Assembly (NCBI RefSeq): GCF_049847105.1
Contig: NZ_JBNCNS010000002.1
Location: 186,001-250,000 of the forward strand
DNA: 64,000 nt
Reading direction: 5' to 3'
Source of the DNA: Gordonia sp049847105
Lineage (GTDB): Bacteria > Actinomycetota > Actinomycetes > Mycobacteriales > Mycobacteriaceae
The notes below the pieces were generated by a model, which was given only the letters and a program-made list of their open reading frames with translations, did no database searches and had not been told where the DNA came from. The translations under genes were made by a program, and so were the position numbers. Each line of letters opens with the position of its first letter. Positions within the stretch are counted from its first letter, which is position 1. Shown here piece after piece: positions 28,595 to 35,667 of this stretch.

Positions 28595-29368
28595 TCACGG
28601 TGTGGCGGAGATGACCGTCGCGTCCTCGAAAGCCATCGTGACCCGGGAGACCGAGGACGCCATCAGCGCGTGCCGGCTCAGCTTCAGGGAGCGTAGCTCG
28701 TCGGCGATCGGGTGGGTCCCGAGGACGAGGTCGGCGCCGCCCATGCGGGTGCGGGTGCCCGAGGTCGAGGTGAGTCGCCACGGCGTCATCCGCAGGACGC
28801 CGTCGAGCTGGGAGTAGGCGTTGAGGACGGTGTCCTGCGCGGAGTCCGGGACCCGTATCCCCGGGCGGACCGTCAGGTCCGCGACGAGCTGTCCGTCGGC
28901 GACGACGCGGCCGTGCTTGGTCGACGAATCGTGATCGACCTCGAAATCGGCGAGGGTCTTGGGGAAGCCCCAGATGCCGCGGCCCGCGGCCAGGGTGAAG
29001 TCGCCGTCCACCGGCAGGTGATGGATCAGCGCACGGGCATCGCCGCCGATCAGGGAGCGAAGAGCCCGGATCGGTGACGAGGGAGGCCGGGTCGGATCCT
29101 CGACGAGGAAGCAGACACCGAACTCGTTGTACGGTCCGAGGTCGCCGTCGACGTAGTCGACGAACACCAGCATGCACATGGTGCGTCCGGGCCGGATGCG
29201 CAGCGGACGCGGGTACGCGTCGCCCGCATCGCCACCGGTGCGGATCGCGTGCTCGACGGCGTCGCTGTCCGCGGTGAAGCCGGCGACGAAGCATCGGGCA
29301 TGCCGGATCTCGACCGGCATGGTGACTGTGGTGCCCAGTACGTCGTGAGTGGATGCGGCGGAAGCCAT
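28595..29368 (-). CDS. Acetoacetate decarboxylase-family protein
   Basis: A 257-residue protein with the acetoacetate decarboxylase (ADC) fold signatures: YNEFGVCFLVEDP, then GRGIWGFPKTLADFE in the middle. The family includes decarboxylases that use a Schiff-base Lys and many ADC-like enzymes with other lyase activities. The Lys in WGFPKTLADF is the natural candidate to check. The ATG at 29368 has GAGGAG 8 nt upstream; the Arg-rich extension upstream is rejected. A dyad resembling the KstR operator consensus lies about 45 nt upstream of the start, hinting at control with steroid or lipid catabolism. The substrate is unknown. Confidence 0.85.
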   Translation of the reverse strand: MASAASTHDVLGTTVTMPVEIRHARCFVAGFTADSDAVEHAIRTGGDAGDAYPRPLRIRPGRTMCMLVFVDYVDGDLGPYNEFGVCFLVEDPTRPPSSPIRALRSLIGGDARALIHHLPVDGDFTLAAGRGIWGFPKTLADFEVDHDSSTKHGRVVADGQLVADLTVRPGIRVPDSAQDTVLNAYSQLDGVLRMTPWRLTSTSGTRTRMGGADLVLGTHPIADELRSLKLSRHALMASSVSRVTMAFEDATVISATP

Positions 29369-29410
29369 CGGCGGGTCTCCTCGGGTTCGACCGGAAATCG
29401 GGGGTTCTAC

Positions 29411-29424
29411 TAGAACACGTTCTC
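29411..29424 (-). promoter_or_regulatory. KstR-like operator upstream of the ADC-family gene
   Basis: TAGAACACGTTCTC contains the dyad AGAAC-AC-GTTCT and matches 7 of the 8 defined positions of the mycobacterial KstR consensus TnnAACnnGTTnnA. It lies 42-56 nt before the ADC-family ATG, where a repressor would block transcription. KstR is the TetR-family regulator of cholesterol catabolism genes in mycobacteria and rhodococci. Other TetR regulators bind similar dyads, so the identity of the regulator is inferred. Confidence 0.5.
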
Positions 29425-29561
29425 GTTTTCTCATGGTGCCAGGTCGATCGTCGCGGGGCCAGCGGGTCGAGTGAACCGACGCGAGGTCGCCGGGTGGGCA
29501 GGACTGCGGACGGTGATGCCGATACCCTCGACGGAGGAGGGAATGACCGGAAGGGATGGCG

Positions 29562-30272
29562 ATGACACCGGATGCGCCGACGGTGCTGAGGGTCGGAATG
29601 GTCGACGATCACCCTTCCCCGGTCTGGGGCATCGAACGCATCCTGGATCGGCAACCCGACATGGATCTCGTGTGCTCGGCGTCCACGGTCAGCGGCCTTC
29701 TCGAACAAGGAATCCAGACCGACATCGTGATCCTGGACCTGCGCCTCGACGACGGGACGACGCCGGGCCAGAACGTGACCCGTCTCACGGACGCGGGTAT
29801 CGGCACGGTGGTCTACACCTCTGGGGAGCACCCTTCCTTGCTGCGCTCGGCGGCCCGCGCCGGCACGCTCGGGGTCGTCCTCAAATCGGCATCCGAAGAC
29901 GAGATCGTGAAAGCCATCAGGTCGGCAGGGTCGGGATGTGAGGTGTTGACCACCGAGTGGGCCGCCGCGATCGATGCCGACCCGGAGCTCGAGGCCGTGG
30001 ACCTGAGTCCGCAGCTGCAGCGGGTACTCACCCTCTATGCGTCGGGTGAGACATCCGCCGGCGTCGGGGCGGCGCTCGGGGTGACCGCGGAAACGGTCAA
30101 CGAGTACCTCAAACGGATCCGTCAAAAATATGCGGCCGCGGGCCGGCCCACACGGACGAAACTCGATCTGTTCAAGCGAGCAGTCGAGGACGGCTGGTTG
30201 CCGGTTCCCGGACGGGGGGCCGCGGCGGGCCGGCAATCGCGCCGCGACGGGCCAGGACGGTCCGAGGGGTGA
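29562..30272 (+). CDS. Response regulator with LuxR-type HTH (orphan)
   Basis: About 236 residues with an N-terminal receiver domain (acidic pair in GMVDDHPS, phospho-acceptor Asp in VILDLRL, conserved Lys in GVVLKSAS) and a C-terminal DNA-binding HTH (ETSAGVGAALGVTAETVNEYLKRIRQKY). No histidine kinase gene is adjacent, so the partner is elsewhere. The ATG at 29562 is preferred because AAGGG lies 6 nt upstream; an ATG at 29556 overlaps that site. The C-terminal half resembles the stand-alone HTH protein at 30485-30883. It is divergent from the ADC-family gene and may act locally. Targets are unknown. Confidence 0.9.
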   Translation: MTPDAPTVLRVGMVDDHPSPVWGIERILDRQPDMDLVCSASTVSGLLEQGIQTDIVILDLRLDDGTTPGQNVTRLTDAGIGTVVYTSGEHPSLLRSAARAGTLGVVLKSASEDEIVKAIRSAGSGCEVLTTEWAAAIDADPELEAVDLSPQLQRVLTLYASGETSAGVGAALGVTAETVNEYLKRIRQKYAAAGRPTRTKLDLFKRAVEDGWLPVPGRGAAAGRQSRRDGPGRSEG

Positions 30273-30484
30273 CCCGGCGCGACCGAATCAGCCAGGTCGC
30301 ACCCGTCGCAAACGCTCTGCACGATCGCGTGAACACGCGATGTCCCCAGTTCTGGGTCTAACGATCACGGCGACAAGTCCCTAATGTTCATTACCTGTGG
30401 TGCGGTCTTGTCGGGGGGACTGGGGCGCTCCGTGGGACAACAGACCGTATTACGCATGCGGTCGTGCAGAGCGAAGGATGACCA

Positions 30485-30883
30485 GTGACCGCCAGTTCAC
30501 GAGTGCCCATTCACTTGGCGCGGGGCGCCGATGCCCGCCGCGGCGAGATCGGCGTGCCGGCGCCGCAGCACCACACCTCCGGTGAGGACAGGCCGGATCG
30601 CAGTGTGGCCCGAATCTCGGACCATCGGAACTTCGACGGGGCGGTGACGCCGCACCGACGGCCGGTGCTCTCGTCACGTGAGGTCGAGGTGTTGCTCGGC
30701 TGGTTGGCGGCCGAGTCGAAGGAAGACGCGGCCGCGTCGTTGTTCATCTCGGCGTCGACGGTGAGCACTCATCTCGCACGCATCCGGGCAAAGTACTCGG
30801 CGGTCGGGCGGGACGCCCCGACCAAGACACATCTGCTCGCCCGTGCGCTGCAGGACGGGTACACCAGCCTCGATCGTTGGTGA
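30485..30883 (+). CDS. LuxR-type HTH DNA-binding protein without receiver domain
   Basis: 132 residues. The first half is low-complexity and charged; the second half is a LuxR-type HTH: LSSREVEVLLGWLAAESKED, then ISASTVSTHLARIRAKYSAV. The tail shares the pattern RIR-KY-x-GR-xxxT-L-A with the preceding response regulator (RIRQKYAAAGRPTRTKLDL). No receiver or sensor domain is visible, so any signal must come by expression level or by protein partners. The GTG start has GAAGGA 6 nt upstream. It converges with the second antigen-85-like gene only 26 nt away. Confidence 0.85.
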   Translation: MTASSRVPIHLARGADARRGEIGVPAPQHHTSGEDRPDRSVARISDHRNFDGAVTPHRRPVLSSREVEVLLGWLAAESKEDAAASLFISASTVSTHLARIRAKYSAVGRDAPTKTHLLARALQDGYTSLDRW

Positions 30884-30909
30884 CCGGCCTGCCGGCGTGG
30901 CCCTGGTCC

Positions 30910-31923
30910 TCAGCGCAGGTCGGCGGCCATCCGCGGCCAGGTCTGGTGCAGGTCGTCCTGCCAGTAGCCCCATGAATGGGTGCCGGTCGGTCGTAGCTTG
31001 ACGCTGGCCGGGATGTGGAGGTCGGCCAGCCGGGTCGCCATCTGTCGCGTGCACTGGTCGATGGCGGCCTCGATCACACCGCCCAGCGCCGCCTGGTTCG
31101 CGAGGAACAACGGATCGCCATTCACGCCCGGGTCGCTGAGTTGCTCGTGCGGTCCGGACAACCCTGTGCCGGCGGTCATGTACAGCTTGGTGCCGCGCAA
31201 CTTCTGGGCGTTGAGGTACGGATCGTTCGCACGCCATCCCGGGCCGTTGAGCGGTCCCCACATGTTGGTCATGTTCGCGCCGCCGCGATCCTGCACGACG
31301 AGGCGGATGTACTCCTGCCCGACCGGGTCGCTGGTCCGCGCGCAACCGCTGAAGGCCGCCACGGACTTGTACAGACCGGGTGCGGCGATGGCCAGGTTGA
31401 GCACCGAGGTACCCGCCATGGAGATCCCGGCGAGGCCGTTGCGTTTGGTCGTGTTGAACTCGGCGTCGATGAGGGGCGGGAGTTCCTTGGTGAGGAAGGT
31501 CTGCCACTTGTTGCGCCCGAGTGCGGGGTCGTCGCGCTGCCAGTCCGTGTAGTACGAGAACGCGCCGCCGATGGGCGTCACCACATAGGCGTTCTGGTCG
31601 GCGAAGTACTGCTTGTAATCGGTCCGGGCATCCCAGGTCGCGGAGTCCTCGCCGCCGCCGGCACCGTTGAGGAGATACAGGGTGGGACTCGGGGTGGATC
31701 GATTACGCGGCGTCAACACGGTGACCGGGATGTTGCGTCCCATGGATGCCGAGTAGACCATCAGCGTGACCTGCTGGGGATCGTCGTCGTAGCGGCTCAC
31801 GACATGCGATGTCGTGGCCGCAGCGGACATACCGGGAACGGCTGCGACCAGTGCCGCGACGGTTGCGACCACCGTCAGTATCGCCCCGAGGAGGAGGCGC
31901 TGAGATCTACCCACGATGTACAT
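30910..31923 (-). CDS. Antigen 85-type mycolyltransferase-like esterase (copy 2)
   Basis: 337 residues, a clear paralogue of the esterase at 27457-28464. The signal peptide reads RLLLGAILTVVATVAALVAA with a likely cut after MSAAA. The mature protein has YLLNGAGGGEDSATWDARTD, the nucleophile motif GISMAG and the final His in TGTHSWGYW, followed by a near-identical C-terminal helix. It is probably exported and acts on mycolic-acid or related esters in the envelope. The ATG at 31923 lacks a strong ribosome-binding site; GTG three codons later is an alternative. It is divergent from sigK, with about 118 nt between them that must hold both promoters. The two copies bracket two regulators and the ADC-family gene. 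Confidence 0.88.
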   Translation of the reverse strand: MYIVGRSQRLLLGAILTVVATVAALVAAVPGMSAAATTSHVVSRYDDDPQQVTLMVYSASMGRNIPVTVLTPRNRSTPSPTLYLLNGAGGGEDSATWDARTDYKQYFADQNAYVVTPIGGAFSYYTDWQRDDPALGRNKWQTFLTKELPPLIDAEFNTTKRNGLAGISMAGTSVLNLAIAAPGLYKSVAAFSGCARTSDPVGQEYIRLVVQDRGGANMTNMWGPLNGPGWRANDPYLNAQKLRGTKLYMTAGTGLSGPHEQLSDPGVNGDPLFLANQAALGGVIEAAIDQCTRQMATRLADLHIPASVKLRPTGTHSWGYWQDDLHQTWPRMAADLR

Positions 31924-32041
31924 CCGTTCTGGTCCGAGAGCGTGGCTGCTCAGTCTAGGTGATGAACCTGACCGTTCCGTGAGCCGCTCGGGACATCGTG
32001 AACGCGCGCATGATGCGGGACTCTTTGGCTACCGTGGGGGA

Positions 32042-32623
32042 GTGACTTCCACAGGTGCGGGTAACGACACCGATCTCCTCCGAACGCTGCTGGCCGATTC
32101 GGCCGGCGGCGACCGGGGGGCATTCGCGCGTCTGTATGACCTCACGAGCGCCCGGATCTATGGTTTGGCCCTCCGTGTCGTGCGCGACCGCAATTATGCG
32201 GAGGAGGTGGTGCAGGAGGCCTATCTTGTGTTCTGGCAGAAGGCCGCCGACTATCACCCCGCGCGAGGCACCGTGATCAGCTGGATGATGACGATCGCGC
32301 ACCGACGGGCCGTCGACCGGGTACGGACCGAAGAACTGCAACACCGGAAGATCGCCGAGTACGGCGCCACCAATCAGGCGCCCGCGGGAACGCCTGCGCC
32401 GCTGGAGATCGTGGTCGATCGTGAGGAGAACGACGAACTCCGGACGTGTCTGAACCGGCTCACCGATCTGCAACGGGATAGCATCGAGATGTCCTATTTC
32501 AGCGGAATGAGCTATCCCGAGGTCGCTGAGCAGACCTCGACGCCGTTGCCCACCATCAAGTCCCGTATCCGGGACGGATTGCGTAAGCTGCGCCATTGCC
32601 TGAGGAGCCAGAACGATGCCTGA
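32042..32623 (+). CDS. sigK: ECF sigma factor, SigK-like
   Basis: 193 residues. Region 2 is seen as YDLTSARIYGLALRVV and AEEVVQEAYLVFWQKAADY, with the -10-recognising WMMTIAHRRAVDRVR. Region 4 has LTDLQRDSIEMSYFSGMSYPEVAEQ followed by LPTIKSRIRDGLRKLR. The pattern, and the RskA-type anti-sigma gene overlapping its 3' end by 8 nt, support SigK, an actinobacterial ECF factor held inactive at the membrane until regulated proteolysis of RskA. The GTG at 32042 opens the homologous region; its ribosome-binding site (GGGGGA) is very close. The mpt70/mpt83-type targets known in Mycobacterium are not in this window. Confidence 0.9.
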   Translation: MTSTGAGNDTDLLRTLLADSAGGDRGAFARLYDLTSARIYGLALRVVRDRNYAEEVVQEAYLVFWQKAADYHPARGTVISWMMTIAHRRAVDRVRTEELQHRKIAEYGATNQAPAGTPAPLEIVVDREENDELRTCLNRLTDLQRDSIEMSYFSGMSYPEVAEQTSTPLPTIKSRIRDGLRKLRHCLRSQNDA

Positions 32624-33467
32624 CACCGACTGGCTCGACGACCACGTCGAACTCTTCGCCGTGGACATCCTCACCGCAGCCGAGGACGCCCGGGTGGAGC
32701 GCGAATTGGGCGGATTGTCGCCGGTGGAGCGTCGGATCTACGACGGACGCATCGCCGACACCCGCTCGGCGATGGCCGATCTCGCGAGCTCGTATGCTCT
32801 CGAACCGCCGAACGCGTTGCGGGGTCGTGTTCTCGAGACTGTTTTCGCCGCCACTGTCGACATCGAGGCGGCGGACGCGGGCGGCGCCGCGGTCGGCGGA
32901 CCCGACGAACCCGTTCCGCCGCAGGTCGATCAGCCCGATCAGCCGGATGCACCGACGGCCGGCAACGTCGTGTCGATGGATGAGCATCGCCGCCGCCGAC
33001 GATGGGCCGTCGGGGTGGCCGCCGCTGCCGCGGCGGTCGTCGTCGCGCTCGGCGCCGGCGTGATCGTCGGCCGGACGACCGCTCCCGATGCGCCGCCCGC
33101 CTCCACGGTGGCCGAGTCGGATCAGCAGGTTCTCGACGTCCTCAAGGCGCCCGATGCCCAACTGGCCGTCGGTGATCTGCAGGACGATCGCGGCACGATG
33201 TCGGTGGTGACCTCGCGCGAACGCAATCAGGCGGTCGCCCTCCTGCGTGACCTGCGCAATCCGATCGCCGACGACCGCGAATACCAACTCTGGCTCGTCG
33301 GCAAGGCGGACAATCCGGTCTCGGCCGGACTCATCCCGCCCGGCGGGGCGAACGCACCCACGCTCGTCGATGCTCTCGACAACTCGAAGGTGCTGGCGGT
33401 GACCATCGAACCCCGAGGCGGGTCGGCTCAGCCCACCACGCCGATCCTCACCCAGATCCCGATCTAG
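32616..33467 (+). CDS. rskA: Anti-sigma-K factor RskA
   Basis: 283 residues. The N-terminal cytosolic part (DDHVELFAVDILTAAEDARV) is the anti-sigma domain that binds SigK. It keeps a His but lacks the Cys pair of zinc-binding anti-sigma factors, so it should be zinc-free. An acidic, Pro-rich linker follows, then a stop-transfer RRRRRWAVGV and one membrane helix near residues 129-152. The exported C-terminal domain (VTSRERNQAVALLRDL, YQLWLVGKADNPVSAGL) matches the RskA family. The ATG overlaps the end of sigK by 8 nt, giving coupled translation and a near-equal ratio. A strong hairpin terminator follows. Confidence 0.93.
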   Translation: MPDTDWLDDHVELFAVDILTAAEDARVERELGGLSPVERRIYDGRIADTRSAMADLASSYALEPPNALRGRVLETVFAATVDIEAADAGGAAVGGPDEPVPPQVDQPDQPDAPTAGNVVSMDEHRRRRRWAVGVAAAAAAVVVALGAGVIVGRTTAPDAPPASTVAESDQQVLDVLKAPDAQLAVGDLQDDRGTMSVVTSRERNQAVALLRDLRNPIADDREYQLWLVGKADNPVSAGLIPPGGANAPTLVDALDNSKVLAVTIEPRGGSAQPTTPILTQIPI

Positions 33468-33492
33468 GGACCCTCGGGTGTGAGAAACGCAA

Positions 33493-33528
33493 GCGTCCCC
33501 GCGCCGGCGTGAGCCGATGCGGGGACGC
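33493..33528. terminator. Hairpin terminator between rskA and the ABC permease gene
   Basis: GCGTCCCCGC (33493-33502) and GCGGGGACGC (33519-33528) pair perfectly over 10 bp around a 16-nt loop. The hairpin lies 26 nt beyond the rskA stop and 25 nt beyond the stop of the convergent ABC permease gene, so it can serve both directions. No long T-run follows on either strand. Confidence 0.75.
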
Positions 33529-33552
33529 CGCCGGAGACGTCGGGGCGAGCCC

Positions 33553-34332
33553 CTACGCGGTGGACTTGCGGTAGAGGATGAGCGACAACGGGATACAGAT
33601 CGCCAGGATGGCGACGCTGCAGCCGATCGAGTAGCTCACCGCATGCTCGGCGACCCAGCCGGTGGGCGCCGGGAAATCCGGCGGTGAGACATTGCCGAAT
33701 TTCTGGCGACAGGCGGTGGCGACGGCCGTGACCGGATTCCACTCCGCGATCGGCCGGAGGAAACCGGGCAGGCTCTGCGCCGAGATGAAGGCGCTGGACA
33801 GGAAGGTCACCGGGAACATCCACAGGAACCCGATGCTCTGGGCCACTTCGACATTGGGCGCCGCCAATCCGGTCACCGCACCGACCCACGCCATCGCCAG
33901 AGCGAACAGCAACAGGACCCCGAAGGCGATGGCCGCATCGAGAGCACTGCCACGGACGCGCCAGCCGATGGCCAGCCCGCAGGCCACCATCACCCCGAGT
34001 CCGAGTATCCCGAGCAACATGTCCGAGGTGACCCGGCCCGCGATCACGCCGAGCCGGGACATCGGCAGGGACCGGAGCCGGTCGATGATGCCGTCGGACA
34101 TGTCGTTTGCCAGTCCGACGGTGGTGAAGGCGGCATTGAAGACGACGGTCTGGGTGAAGATCCCGGCCATCAGGAACTCTCGATACGATCCGCCGCCGAA
34201 GGTGGCGCCGAACACGTAGGCGAACAGGAACACGAACATCAGCGGCTGGATCGTCGCGCTCACCAGCAGGGTCGGGATACGTCGGACGGTCAGGAGATTG
34301 CGTTCGACGATGACGGCGGTGTCGGCGAACAT
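33553..34332 (-). CDS. ABC-2 type permease, DrrB-like (NRPS 2 operon)
   Basis: About 259 residues with six hydrophobic segments, typical of ABC-2 drug-export permeases: IQPLMFVFLFAYVFGA, IFTQTVVFNAAFTTVGLAN, LGILGLGVMVACGLAIGW, ALDAAIAFGVLLLFALAMAW, SIGFLWMFPVTFLSSAFI and a C-terminal SIGCSVAILAICIPLSLIL. Between helices 4 and 5 the loop SRLGVIAGRV-like and the EWNPVTAV pattern match the DrrB/ABC-2 family. The start overlaps the stop of the ATPase gene: ATG at 34332 has GGAG 6 nt upstream, while a GTG at 34335 is also possible. It is the last gene of the minus-strand NRPS 2 operon and probably exports that peptide or confers self-protection. Confidence 0.9.
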   Translation of the reverse strand: MFADTAVIVERNLLTVRRIPTLLVSATIQPLMFVFLFAYVFGATFGGGSYREFLMAGIFTQTVVFNAAFTTVGLANDMSDGIIDRLRSLPMSRLGVIAGRVTSDMLLGILGLGVMVACGLAIGWRVRGSALDAAIAFGVLLLFALAMAWVGAVTGLAAPNVEVAQSIGFLWMFPVTFLSSAFISAQSLPGFLRPIAEWNPVTAVATACRQKFGNVSPPDFPAPTGWVAEHAVSYSIGCSVAILAICIPLSLILYRKSTA

Positions 34333-35414
34333 CACACTCGCTCCAATCGTTCGGTGCGGGCCTGCGCCTCGCCTGCGTCGGGATCGTCGTCCTCGGGTCT
34401 GCCGGTGAGGCGCAGGAACACGTCGTCGAGGGTCGGGGTGGTCACCTCGGCGTCGACCACGTCGATTCCGGCGCGGTCGCAGATCTTCACGGCGTCCACG
34501 CCGCTTCGGGTGCCGTCGGCGACCGGCACCGACCAGCGGTTGGGCCCGAGCCTGCTCGGCATCCCGAGGCCGACCTCGGCGAGGGTGGTGGCCACCAGGC
34601 CGGATCGCTCGTCGGAATCCTCGGAATCGTCGGTCCCGCGTACTTCGATGGTGAGCAGCGACTGTGCGGTGGTCGATTTCAGCTCGTCGGCGGTGCCCTG
34701 TGCCCGCACGCGCCCATGGTCGATGACGGTGATGGCATCGGCGAGCGCATCGGCCTCTTCGAGGTACTGGGTGGTGAGCAACACGGTCGTACCGGCCGCC
34801 ACCTGGGTCTCGATCACCTCCCAGATCTGTCGCCGGCCACGGGGATCGAGACCGGTGGTCGGTTCGTCCAGGATGATCAGCTCGGGGCGGTTGATGAGCG
34901 CTCCGGCGAGGTCGAGCCGTCGGCGCATGCCACCCGAGTAGGTACGCATCGGCCGGTCGGCGGCGTCCTCCAACGCGAGGTCCGCGATCAGTTCGCGGGC
35001 ACGGTCGGAGGCCTCGCCGCGGGACTGCTTGTACAGCTGACCGACCAGACGGAGATTCTCGAAACCGGTGAGAGTGCCGTCCACGGCGGCATATTGGCCG
35101 GAGACGCCGATCCGGGCACGCACGGCGTCCGGTTCGGCCACCGCGTCGAGCCCGCAGACCTCCACCTCTCCCTCGTCCGGCCGGAGCAGGGTCGCGACGG
35201 TCCGGACCGTGGTGGTCTTGCCTGCGCCGTTGGGTCCGAGGAGCGCGTGCACGGTTCCGGTGGGAACGGTCAGATCCAGTCCGTCGAGCGCATGGACCCG
35301 CGGCCCACGCCCGAAAAGGCCGGAGCGGTAGGTCTTCCGGACGCCCGACAGCCGGAGGGCACGCGCATCGCCGGTGTCCTCGATGTCGTCGGTGTGATCG
35401 GTGGCGTCAATCAT
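34332..35414 (-). CDS. ABC transporter ATPase, DrrA-like (NRPS 2 operon)
   Basis: 360 residues. The nucleotide-binding domain has Walker A GPNGAGKTTTV, the Q-loop region, signature YSGGMRRRLDLA, Walker B LIILDEPTTGLDP, and the DrrA-type continuation TTQYLEEADALADAITVIDHG. The C-terminal extension (to residue 360) ending TTPTLDDVFLRLTGRPED is the usual DrrA tail needed for pairing with DrrB. The ATG at 35414 overlaps the mbtH stop by 8 nt; an in-frame TTG at 35429 is weaker. With the permease it forms an exporter whose placement inside the NRPS operon points to the NRPS 2 peptide as its cargo. Confidence 0.93.
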   Translation of the reverse strand: MIDATDHTDDIEDTGDARALRLSGVRKTYRSGLFGRGPRVHALDGLDLTVPTGTVHALLGPNGAGKTTTVRTVATLLRPDEGEVEVCGLDAVAEPDAVRARIGVSGQYAAVDGTLTGFENLRLVGQLYKQSRGEASDRARELIADLALEDAADRPMRTYSGGMRRRLDLAGALINRPELIILDEPTTGLDPRGRRQIWEVIETQVAAGTTVLLTTQYLEEADALADAITVIDHGRVRAQGTADELKSTTAQSLLTIEVRGTDDSEDSDERSGLVATTLAEVGLGMPSRLGPNRWSVPVADGTRSGVDAVKICDRAGIDVVDAEVTTPTLDDVFLRLTGRPEDDDPDAGEAQARTERLERV

Positions 35415-35667
35415 GCTGTGCCGTCCCAATGCGGTCCTCGCTCTCCTTTGCTGCCGCAGCCGACTCCATCGCCCGGATCAGGCTGGTCGGCCGCATGTCG
35501 CGCCAATTCTCTTCCACGTAGGCGAGGCAGTCGTCGTGTCCGGCGGGGCCGTGCATGGTGCGCCAGCCCTCCGGTACCGGTGCGAACTCGGGCCAGAGTG
35601 AGTGCTGCCCTTCGTCGTTGACCAGCACGAAGAACACCCCTTCGGTGTCGTCGAACGGATTAGTCAT
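35407..35667 (-). CDS. MbtH-like protein (partner of NRPS 2)
   Basis: 86 residues with the MbtH signature NDEGQHSLWPEFAPVPEGW and CLAYVEENWRDMRPTSL. It should bind and stabilise the adenylation domains of the synthetase encoded immediately upstream. The ATG overlaps the NRPS stop as ATGA, mirroring the arrangement of the other NRPS locus at 21129. Its C-terminal tail (about 20 residues, Ala/Glu-rich) is longer than the core family. Confidence 0.97.
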   Translation of the reverse strand: MTNPFDDTEGVFFVLVNDEGQHSLWPEFAPVPEGWRTMHGPAGHDDCLAYVEENWRDMRPTSLIRAMESAAAAKESEDRIGTAQHD

